Shown here: one piece after another, positions 1-8,990 of the stretch
Numbering within the stretch: the stretch's first letter is position 1
Layout: each line of letters starts with the position of its first letter
Source of the DNA: Cercis canadensis
Lineage: Eukaryota > Streptophyta > Magnoliopsida > Fabales > Fabaceae
Assembly: GCA_003255065.1 (NCBI GenBank)
Contig: QAOA01001442.1
Location: 122,978 to 186,977 of the forward strand
Direction of reading: 5' to 3'
Length of the DNA: 64,000 bases
The notes under the pieces: generated by a model
Database searches by the model: none
Told to the model about the DNA's origin: nothing
Seen by the model: only the letters and a program-made list of their open reading frames with translations
Made by a program: the position numbers and the translations under genes

Positions 1-67
1 CCCACCCACCCAAAACAACTCAAAAAGAAAGAGTTAACTACAAATCAGCACATAAAAAAATACGCAC

Positions 68-121
68 CTGCTTAAGTTTCTCTTCCATTTCATAGAAAAG
101 GGAAATGTTGCCAAGCATGAG
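68..121 (-). CDS. Possible internal exon of an unidentified gene
   Basis: On the minus strand a T-rich tract ending in CACAAG precedes a 54-bp stretch that is open for exactly 18 codons (LMLGNISLFYEMEEKLKQ) and ends in CAG followed by GTGCGT. Acceptor, donor and a length divisible by three are all consistent with an internal exon. I do not recognise the peptide and saw no clear partner exon, so this could be chance. If real, the rest of the gene lies to the left of the window. Confidence 0.28.
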
Positions 122-896
122 CTTGTGAAAAAAATACACAGCATTTTAAGCAGGAAATATAAAGGATAGAATTAAATGCAGGTGACATTACATGCAAAAT
201 CATAGGCAAGGACTAACAGCTGAAAAAGTTCCATCTCATGTGCGTGCATCATGAAGGTCTCTCTTCAAGAATGCATATAAGAGCAAGAATGAAGCCAACC
301 ACAAATCCAACAGAAATTGTTTCAATCAATCAGATCTAATATAATCATTGAAAAATTTTCCTATACGAAAATAGTTTCAATTTCCAAAGGATACCCCAGC
401 CATTGAGGACATAGGAGTAGACATGCAGGAGAAAATAATACCCTATTCAAATATCAACTAAAAGGTTTTGCCATCCTTTGTCAAATAATACAATATCCTA
501 GCTCCATATCCCATCCTACCCCGGACACCACAACAATGACAGTAGAGGTTCCATCTCAAGGCCTGAAGCCAATAAAACAGAAACATAGGCACCAAAATAG
601 GAAAGGTGAAACCTAAGTCTCCCACTTCTTATGATTCTTCCTGTTTTTCTTTTTAATGGCAAGTTTAGAAAACAGAACCGCCAATAAAAAAAGTCCACAA
701 ACTCATATAGCAGATTAACAGGTGACAGTAGCATCCTAACTTGCAGACCACTACACATAGAATAGTTGCAACTCAAGCACATAACCAGCAAGTATGATGT
801 ATAACAAAAATGTTAAAACCACATAACTCGAATGAAATGAAACTACCTGCAAAATTCAATTCTCAGCTAAAGTTTTCAGAGAAATTTCTAAGCATT

Positions 897-1041
897 CTAG
901 AATTGATCATCTGAATTATCACGATAATAGTTTCTTTCAACAAAAATTGGCTTGTAATGTGACTCCACCTGAGAATCTAAAGGATCTGCCTCCCTTGAAA
1001 CTAAACTGAGTCTTGACTTTTGAGGAAAGGGATTCAATGAC
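897..1041 (-). CDS. Short open frame, possible exon of unknown gene
   Basis: A 48-codon minus-strand frame runs from an ATG at 1041 to a TAG at 897-899. It begins MSLNPFPQKSRLSLVSREAD and ends RNYYRDNSDDQF. Its composition is more protein-like than the surrounding hydrophobic frames, being rich in charged and polar residues. A CAG|GTGGAG donor-like site lies inside it. No family was recognised. It could belong with the exon candidate at 68-121 or be spurious. Confidence 0.18.
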
Positions 1042-2939
1042 ATAAAATATTAGGAAATACAAGTGCTACTCCATGCCAGAGGGGGAATGCACTCCTTGTG
1101 GAAATACAATCCCCATTATAGCATCCTTTAATGCAATCCTTGTGAAAATATGACAGAAGATTATTAGCGTCTTGTTAGCATCCTTACTCCCTCTCATGTG
1201 CTCGACATTGCTTCTTACTTCCTGTCTCCCTTCTTTGTGATGGTATATTAGGAATCACCTGAAATGAAAACAGCCAAAATGTATAATGTAAATGATGAAT
1301 CGACACCCTTTCTGCCAGACTCCCCAGCTAGGATATACTTCCATATTATACCCTCAAACCAGACAACATAAAAAGATAATATGCACTTTAAATAAGATTG
1401 TAACAATATTGAAGAAAGTAAGACTATCACAATCTACAAAGCTGAAAAAAAGTAGATCCTTGGCTGCCTGGAACCCTACCACCCCAGCTTCCTCTCACAA
1501 AATTGAAAAAAGTAGCTAGAACAGTGTAGTTGAGAGAAAGGAAATATGTACAATGACACTCTGTGTTGGAAACTGAAAATTGTTATCCATTCTTTTCAGC
1601 TAGGCTACACTAACACATTGTTGGGTTTCCATATCTAAGACAATTGAACACCCATATAACACATACAAAACAGCCATGAATGAGTAAATCTTATAGTAAA
1701 AAAATCCACCTTTGAAATCTAGGACACTTAAAAATACACATTAAGTCACAATAATGTCACAACTGTAAGTTTAGAAGAATAATATAAAACAACCTTCATG
1801 TTAGGATTAACTTTGCACTCATGCAAAAAGATTGTTGACCATTATCTCTGACTCCTGGTCTGCTGCTATCCACGTTGACCTTAGTGCAACTGCGGTCAGC
1901 CTATAGCTTAACTGCCGTGCTGGAGCACTTGCAAGCATTGTTGTGCCACTAACTAACATTAATTTCCAAACAAGTAGGAACTACTAGTGGTGTGCCCTGA
2001 GCAGGATATGTGTATGTATCACACATATATGTATATATGTGCAAATTCAGTGACATTGAAAAATGAACATGACCAAGAAAATAAATTAAAGCAACATCTT
2101 CAAATGAAACAGCTTGATTTGCAAACATTTCTTATATGCAGATAGGCACAAGACTAACCAAAAAGGTGGGACCAAAATAATGGTGGAGGCAACGTTCAAT
2201 GTCATATAAGTCAATCCAAGATAGACAGAGCCAATAACTAATCAGATGCGTGTGTCTTATAACACATAGCTGCAAGTCTTCAGTAGATTCCAATACAAAA
2301 AGTAAACTGAAGTAGATAAATGATCCACCCAACAACTATGGAAATTGCAACAAAAGGGTAGAATCGTTTGCATAATCTAGCTCATAATGCACATTACATT
2401 GCATCTAATGGCTACTGATTTATAATACGACTAGAACCCTATACTCTCTTCATCTTATGAAAGGAAATCGCAACAGGAGTGGCATTGTATAAACTTTATT
2501 TTCCAAAAACAACCAACAATGGGACTAGTCTAACTATTATATGTATATTCTCATTAATCCAAAGGAGCACATAGTAACAGTTACAGTTCTCTAATGTTTA
2601 GATTACACAATTATTATACCTTGATCTGTTTAAAATATATATCATATCATAAACACATTAAGGATAAATTCTTTAGTCTTTACTTCTCTTTCTCAGCTAA
2701 ACAAAGCACCAGCACATAAGAAAAACTTGGAATATAACAAGATGAAACTCCATGAAACAAAAGAAAAGAGCATATTGTTGGAATTTGTTAAAAATTCTAA
2801 ACGATATTTTGTTCTGTTGAAATTTTTCATTGGAAAACAAAAATTTTCTTGTAGTATAATCAGCAAGAAAGACTACTTACATCATTTCTAACTTCAGTGT
2901 GGTTGGTTAATTGCGGTTCACCAGTTTTTGCTTAGCCCT

Positions 2940-3480
2940 AATTTCTTCCTTCCACACACAAGATTCAAATTTCAAGTTGTCTCTCTCTTTCTTCTTCTAA
3001 TTCTCGGCTCACTTTACAATCTCTGTCATTTGATCTCTCATCTGATTTTTCTCCTTTCCATCTCTCTCAGTTCTCTCTTCTAAAACCTTCTGATCTTTCT
3101 CCTTCTGCTGCATCTTTGTCTCCCTGTTCACACTCATTCTCTCAAATCATATCTTTCTTTTCAAATTTGAAACCTAGGTTTACTCTCTTCAAATTTTTGA
3201 ATTTTATGTGATTCTCTAATCGGCTCTGTTTCTTCTTGCTCTTCAATTTAGAGTTCCCTTTAGCCATATTCCTCATCATTCAAAAAAAATGAAAAAATGG
3301 CAACAAATCGAAAGGTTTTCTCATTTTAGTTGTTAAAGACTAACTTTTCATCTTCTTTGTTCTTCATCCATCGCATAGACCGATCCCTAACCTAGTAGCT
3401 GCCACCAGTGAAGCTTGAGATGGGAGGATCTCGCCGTCTACTTTATGTTCATATGGCTGATCTTTGGTTCTTTGATAAAG
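2940..3480 (+). other. Pyrimidine-rich leader-like region with possible first exon
   Basis: From about 2940 to 3420 the plus strand is strongly CT-rich (repeated TCTCTCTCTT and TTCTTCTT runs), as in many plant 5' untranslated regions. It is followed by ATG at 3420, a 20-codon frame (MGGSRRLLYVHMADLWFFDK) and an AAAG|GTGAGT donor at 3480. No downstream exon was recognised before the MULE at 4045. This could be a decayed gene start or chance. Confidence 0.2.
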
Positions 3481-4299
3481 GTGAGTTCTTTATACAATTG
3501 ATTTTCTTGGTTTATGTTCTTCTTTGGCAAGAAATTTGAGACAACAATAGCTTCTTTCCTCTCTTTCTGTTCTCTGTTCTCTCTCACTTCAATCTCATTT
3601 TTTTGTCTTTACCAATCGGAAGGCTTTCTCGAAATTTTTTGACATATCGGAAGGTTCATTCGCTACCTTCGTTCAGAAAAAGCATTAACCATGGAAGTTT
3701 CAAGGGATTTTTAATTTTTTGTAAGTTGTTTCAGAATTTCAGAAATGTCTATGCCCTTTTATGTGCGTCAAAAATCCGAGTCAAACCCCCATATCTACTG
3801 CTGAATGGAGACATCTCTTGGATTCATTGCCACCAAGTAAACATCTTTTCTTCCTTAATTGTATTTTGATATTTTCTATTTTCTTTCAAAGCTTTGATTT
3901 TTTTTTTTCTGTATTAATTTGCCATAATTTTTCGGATTCAGCTTCTTGAAGTTAATTGTACAATTGTCATGATATGAATTAGGACTATTGGGTTTGATGA
4001 TACTGCTAATCAGTTAGGGGCTGGATTCTAGTGATTTAATTTAGGAGTAAAACCCCTTTTTGGTCCTTGAAAGATTGCTTCGGTGACACTTTAGTCCTTG
4101 AAAGATTTTTACCGACAAATTAGTCCCTGAAAGATCATTCCATCCACCATTTTAGTCCTCCGCTAGGGTCCGTTAGTGGGACTTAACAGAAAATGCCACG
4201 TGGCACGATAAGTGTTGATGTGGCCGTCAATTGATGAGGTGGCAAGCTTATGTGGCAGGCATTAGTAAAACGACACTGTTCTCTCATTTCTTCCCCTCT

Positions 4300-4425
4300 T
4301 GTCTCATTTCTCTCTCTCTTCCTGTATCTCTCATTTCTCTCTCTCTTTTGTTATCTCTCATTTCTCTCTCTCTCTTCCCCTCCTCTCTCATTTCTCTCTC
4401 TTGCTCTTCCCTATCTCTCTAAGCT
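4300..4425 (+). repeat. CT-rich microsatellite arm of Pack-MULE 1
   Basis: Degenerate (CT)n with interspersed CATTT units. It mirrors the GA-rich tract at 5425-5570 on the other side of the element, so the TIRs effectively continue through it. Frames reading through it give low-complexity Leu/Ser-rich peptides and are not genes. Confidence 0.8.
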
Positions 4426-4491
4426 AAAGTTATTTCAGTGCACATAACAATTGGTTATGAATGTCAGAATCTATCGCACTAAAATTTTGCC

Positions 4492-4845
4492 CTACTTTAA
4501 GGAAATTGGTTCTTCACATATAGTCTTTAACAGAGGCTTTCTTGACCTACAATAAGATAACCTATACTGAAAACCAGAGTCCACTCCATCCAAACTCAAC
4601 CTTGGAACTCCATTATCACCATTCACCCCCTTTGAATTTTCCTCCACCACTTGTTCTTGTTGTGTCACTCCGCCGCCATTATCAGGCAGCACACACACCT
4701 TCTCGCTGGAAATCCGCTTCACTGCAGAGTTCACCGCCATGTCGGCCACCATGACAATGGAATTCACTCTCCTCATAGGAAACATGATGTAGACATTTCC
4801 AAACTCCAACTCCTCATCGGCGCTAAGAGTAGAGAATCTTCAACC
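4492..4845 (-). pseudogene. Captured fragment of a DUF4228 (PADRE) gene
   Basis: The minus-strand frame contains ELEFGNVYIMFPMRRVNS, followed by an ADMA..NSAVKRIS stretch, VCVLPDN, VPRLSLDGVDSGFQYRLSYC and RSRKPLLKTICEEP. This order is characteristic of the C-terminal half of plant DUF4228/PADRE-domain proteins, a small stress-responsive family of unclear biochemical role. The N-terminal MGN... part is missing and an in-frame stop lies just upstream of the conserved part. It is enclosed by the MULE TIRs, so it was captured by the transposon and is not a resident gene. Family assignment is from recalled motifs, not a search. Confidence 0.7.
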
Positions 4846-4999
4846 AACAAACTGCATGCTATCACAAAGCTGTAAACGTGCTACCCAAAAGAAAATAACT
4901 AGAAACTAAAGAAGTGCAACAGAAGCAGAATAGTGGCAGAATCATGGGCCACGTCCATCCACGTCGATATACCCAGTCCGAGTTGACTCAGATTTATGT

Positions 5000-5223
5000 G
5001 TACCCCGAGTTATGTGACTCAGCCATACATGCAACCCACAACTCACTTCATGTTCTTCCCATCTTAGCCATAATACATGGGATTTGGCTTGGGAACCTTC
5101 TCAAACCGACGTGCATGCCTAATAATGAGCTCTGCTGCCTTCACTGTAGCTCGGAATTGCTTCACTTCGCCGCCTTTGCAGTCTTCATCATAGGAGGAGC
5201 CAGAGTACAGGATACCCATTACG
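5000..5223 (-). pseudogene. Second captured segment in Pack-MULE 1, unidentified
   Basis: The minus strand from an ATG at about 5221 reads MGILYSGSSYDEDCKGG and continues with a charged stretch containing AAELIIRHARRFEKVPKPNP before a stop. Base composition is richer in GC than the flanks. It looks like the first exon of some host gene but I do not recognise it. It may come from a different donor gene than the DUF4228 piece, since DUF4228 proteins start differently. Confidence 0.35.
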
Positions 5224-5424
5224 AGAAATGATAGAAAAAAGTAAACTTCAGACAGGAAACGTTGATTCTGAGAGACAACTGAAGATGGGTTATTGACTTG
5301 ACGGTGTTTCTGGTTTGGAGTTTCGATTTCCAGCGTTAGCCTCTCAATGGATTCAAATTCTTCTTTTATCTTCTCAATGGCATCAAATAACTCTTAGACC
5401 TTGTCGTTGTCCTTTCTGTGCAGG

Positions 5425-5570
5425 AGGGGAAGAGAGAGAGAGAAATGAGAGAGGAAGGGAAGAGAGAGAGAGAGAAATGTGCAGGAGGGGAAGAGAGAGA
5501 GAGAGGATGAGAAGAGAGAGAGAGAAATGAGAGATACGGGAAGAGAGAGAGAGAGAAAAAAAATAAGACA
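5425..5570 (+). repeat. GA-rich microsatellite arm of Pack-MULE 1
   Basis: (GA)n runs broken by AAATG and GGGGAA units, inverted counterpart of the CT tract at 4300-4425. Confidence 0.8.
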
Positions 5571-5884
5571 GGAGGGGAAGAAATGAGAGAACGGTGTCGT
5601 TTTACTAATGCCTACCACATAAGCTTGTCACCTCATCAATTGACGGTCACATCAACATTTAACGTGCCACGTGGCATTTTCTGTTAAGTCCCACTAACGG
5701 ACCCTAGTGGAGGACTAAAATGGTGGACAGAATGATCTTTCAGGGACTAATTTGTCGGTAAAAATCTTTCAAGGACTAAAATGTCACCGAAGCAATCTTT
5801 CAAGGACCAAAAAGGGGTTTTACTCTTAATTTAGAATCAATTTTACTTTCATCTAATCTTAGGATTTTGTTGAATTTGTAAATA

Positions 5885-6900
5885 TATGAGATGTGATTAG
5901 AGGTTTTGGCTAGCCCACCATGGCCTGTAGCTTCTTAGGATCACGTTCCACCCCTTTTGCATAGTGTGACCCAAGTAGTCCATAGAAGATTGACCAATAG
6001 TACATTTTGATCTTTCTGCATTGAAACCATTGTTAAGCAAAGTGTCTAGAGCCATAGTCAAGTGAGTTGCATTCATCGTCGAAGAACAATGTGACAAAGT
6101 GCCTAAGGAATGGCTTGAAAGTTGCATTCATTGCTGCTTTAAAGGTTGATGATGCATTGATGAGACCAAACAGCATGACCAGGAACTCAAAATTCCCATC
6201 ATGAGTATGAAAGGCAGTTTTATGAATGTCAATATGAGATCCAATTTAGATAAGATGGTGGCATAGTTCATCAAGAAGCTCATCAGGGAATTGGGAATCT
6301 ATCCTTCATTGTGATAGAGTTCAATGCCCTATAACACATGAAAAACCACCAGGTGCCATCATTCTTTCTCTCCGGCAGTTTAGGTGTATTCCTAGGGTCA
6401 GAAATTTTATCCTCATACTGACGAAGTAGAGACATTGCTTCTAAAAAGTAGGTGGGACAATTAATTTGAACACCAGTCTGAAGATGAGATTTCAATCAAG
6501 AGATGTAAAAGCTAATGGGAAGCATTTAGGGAGGCCATGTACCTTCATGACAGTGCTTCAAATTTAGATTGATAAGATGCTAGAGATCCTGTTTGCTACA
6601 GTTTTGCCAAGGCACCTTTGTAATTCTCATATAGAGAAGGTCCTAAACGTGAACTGAGGAACTCTACAGATGCAGGTCAAGTCGTAGTACAACTACTGAT
6701 TTGCATCCATTGATACCTAGATAGTGCGTCCCATCCATGAATTAGGATGCAATCAATTATTGTTTATCGGAGGTCTGTGATGGAAATCAAAGAATTGAGT
6801 GGCTTGATCCCCCCACATCAGTACCACCAAAACGGGGAACCTCCAATTTCATCCCACAAGACCCACCAGGTGGATGAAATGATAAAAGCATATGAGAACA
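5885..6900 (-). mobile_element. Ty3/Gypsy retrotransposon remnant
   Basis: Minus-strand peptides resemble a Ty3/Gypsy gag segment (about 6670-6880) and the reverse transcriptase region (about 5900-6500, including the YRALN...DRFPIP type motif). The copy is heavily decayed, with several breaks and most of the element missing. No flanking LTRs were recognised. It is an old fossil. Confidence 0.7.
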
Positions 6901-7495
6901 AAAATCGAAAATCAAACAAACTAGAATAGATATGATCTGATATCATTAGATGTGTATGTATAAAAGCAAAAGGAAAAGGGAAAAAGGGTCAAAACCTAAA
7001 AAGAGGTTTCCCTTGTGTTTTTAGATTGCTTACCGGATCTTGATAATTTTGCATGCCTCTTAGAGCAAAAAGAGGGAGGACCCCCACGTTCCATAACTTC
7101 TGGTTGAAAAGAGAGAACTACTTTTAAACTGGTTAAAAAATGTAGTTCTCTCTTTTTAACTAGAAAAAAAAAATAAAAAACTATGGAACGTCGTGCTCGT
7201 CCCTCTTGCCACTTTAACATGAATGCAAGATCATCAAACTTTGATATGCACACATTATATGTGTTTGCATGCAGTAATAGGTATTGATCACCTATGCAGA
7301 GAAAACATGCAACAAGAAAAATATATGAGGAAAATGGTTGTAAATGAGTGAAGCCCATGCATATATGACATGAAAGAAGGGAAAAAAGGATCAAAACCTA
7401 GAACATGAATTTCTTTTGTGGTTTTAGAGAAAGTAAGAAACTGAAAAAGAAACATATGAGAACAAAAATCAAAAATCATAAAAACTAGAACAGAT
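6886..7495. repeat. Related hairpin-type repeats
   Basis: The segment holds diverged copies of a repeat containing CATATGAGAACAAAAATC, a 'GTTTTAGA...GCTTACC' block and GCATGCCTCTTAGAGC. Around 7045-7235 one copy forms a hairpin: GTTCCATAACTTCTGGTTGAAAAGAGAGAA pairs imperfectly with TTCTCTCTTTTTAACTAG...CTATGGAAC. Further related copies lie at 8041-8220 and in the foldback at 8313-8990. This looks like a MITE family; superfamily not determined. Confidence 0.55.
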
Positions 7496-8039
7496 TGTTG
7501 AGTAAAATTTAGAGTACACAACTCTAAACTTACTAATATTGGACCCAAACAAGTAAACAAATTACTTGTATTATACCCACAATAAAAGACACTACAACAC
7601 TTTCCAAAGACCACTCACAATTTGAAGAGAAATACAAACACTCAAAAGAAAGCTCACAACTCACACTCAAGACACCACTCTCATGTAAAGAGATGCTTCA
7701 CTTTCTCTTACACAAAACAAGCTTAGCTACTCCTATTTGTAGGTGATGGAGGAGGTGGGAACTACTAGCCTAGTCACATGTAGAATAAGCTACAAAGTTC
7801 TAGTTTTATCTACATCATGTCTCAAGGTTTCTAGAACCTTCTAGCCGACTCTAGAGTCCTTTAGGATTGTCTAGTTCCTTCATCCAGGTTCTAGGATGCT
7901 CCAGAATCTTCTAAAAGCTTCTATATCCTTCTAACACCTTCTAGCACATGCTAGTGTACTCTAGAACATTCTAGAGTCTTCTAGTCTACTCTAGCTATCT
8001 CTAGAATGGAGAAGGTGGTGCTGCATGCCTTCTTTAACA
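7496..8039. mobile_element. Solo LTR, about 544 bp
   Basis: The segment begins TGTTGAGT and ends TTTAACA, the TG...CA ends with short inverted termini expected of an LTR. Flanks are CAGAT (left) and CATAT (right), a possible decayed 5-bp duplication. The related repeat at 6915-6935 reads AGAATAGATATGATCT across the same point without the insert, acting as an empty site. No internal coding region is present. It contains a cluster of TTCTAG-type motifs. This is a fossil left by LTR-LTR recombination. Confidence 0.65.
7829..7841 (+). promoter_or_regulatory. Heat-shock-element-like motif in solo LTR
   Basis: TTCTAGAACCTTC is a perfect three-unit nTTCnnGAAnnTTC arrangement, the consensus bound by plant heat shock factors. 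It starts a 180-bp stretch (to about 8010) with many TTCTAG/CTAGAA units at roughly 10-bp spacing. Function is inferred from motif only. Confidence 0.35.
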
Positions 8040-8312
8040 CATATATGATCTTAAATCATTATATGTGTATATATAAAAGCAAAGAGAAAAGGGAAAAAGT
8101 ATCAAAACCTAAACAGAGGTTTCCATTGTGTCTTTAGAATTTTGCATGCCTCTTAGAGCAAAAAGAGGGAGGAGCCTGTGTTCCATAGCTTCTAGTTGAA
8201 AAGAAAGAACTATTTTTTCTTTTGAATAAAAATAAAATGATAAATTGATTTTTGGGGAACTTTTCTATAAGAGAAAATTGTATCTGAAATGCACTAGTCT
8301 CACTACATAGTA

Positions 8313-8990
8313 TAAGTGTTTATTTATAGAGGGTTCATCCATATTCAAAGTGGCATACCAATATGTTAACTAAGGAGACAATATTTGCTCTCCTTATTGA
8401 TACAAGAACAAAGGTAGAAAATGAAACAAACCAAAATATCTGTTTGTATATATATGTAAAAAAACAAAAACAAAAAAATCTAACCTAAAATGAGGTTTTC
8501 TTTGTGCTTTTAGAGTGCTTACTAAAGCTTGATGATTTTGCATGTCTCCTATAACAATGAAAAGTAATTTTCTTTTATTAAAAAGAGGTAATTCTCTCTT
8601 TTCATCCAAAAGCTATTGAAGGTGGAGCTCCAACATCTTTTTTGTTGTAGGAGGCATGCAAAATCATCAACTTCTATCAAACACTCTAAAAGCACAAAGA
8701 AAATCTCCTTTTGGCTTTTTATCTTTTTTCTTTTCCTTTTAGATATATATACAAACATATAATGATATTAGATTATATCTATTTTGGTTTCTTCATTTTC
8801 TACCTTTGTTCTGGTATCAATATGAAAGGGGTAGAAGTGCTACACCCCAGTTTAAGTGAGAGGAAGCACTAGCACAACTCATTTTATTCAATAATAAAGA
8901 GGATGCTTAAAGCAAGCAAATATTGTGTACCTTAGTTAACTTATTGATATGCCACTTTGAATGTTAATGAACCCTCTATAAATAATCGAC
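8313..8990. mobile_element. Foldback element (nested inverted repeats)
   Basis: The inner arms are near-perfect. CAAGAACAAAGGTAGAAAATG at 8403 pairs with CATTTTCTACCTTTGTTCTG near 8812, and the pairing continues through the GCTTTTAGAGTGCTTACTAAAG / GAAGTTGATGATTTTGCATG blocks on both sides. The outer arms (8313-8390 against about 8910-8990) also match inverted, with GAGGGTTCAT, AAGTGGCATA and GTTAACTAAGG present on both sides. About 75 bp between 8824 and 8900 interrupts the right arm. No coding capacity. Family undetermined. Confidence 0.65.

Larger units (their letters stand above)
1..2900. other. AT-rich stretch without a recognised gene
   Basis: About 2.9 kb with no long open frame that resembles a known protein. 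The longer open frames are short, hydrophobic and low in complexity, as expected by chance in AT-rich DNA. Two short stretches (68-121 and 897-1041, minus strand) have exon-like properties and are listed separately. The left edge may lie inside introns of a minus-strand gene that continues beyond base 1, but that is inference. No clear terminal inverted repeats were seen. Confidence 0.4.
4045..5825. mobile_element. Pack-MULE 1 (Mutator-like, long TIRs, captured gene DNA)
   Basis: A 1781-bp element begins GAGTAAAACCCC and ends GGGGTTTTACTC. It is flanked by a perfect 9-bp target duplication TTAATTTAG (4036-4044 and 5826-5834). The terminal inverted repeats are at least 260 bp (4045-4304 against 5566-5825). 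They extend into mirrored CT/GA-rich microsatellite arms out to about 4425 and 5425. No transposase frame is visible, so it is non-autonomous. The interior (4490-5400) is host-like DNA: a DUF4228 gene fragment and a second unidentified segment. Long TIRs plus a 9-bp duplication plus captured host sequence fit the Pack-MULE definition. The perfect duplication suggests fairly recent insertion. It shares its TIR family with the elements at 53643 and 62421. Confidence 0.9.

Noticed and set aside
4231-5618. Ser/Leu-rich and Glu/Arg-rich frames at 4231-4447 and 5315-5618
   Set aside because: Translations of the CT/GA microsatellite arms of Pack-MULE 1.
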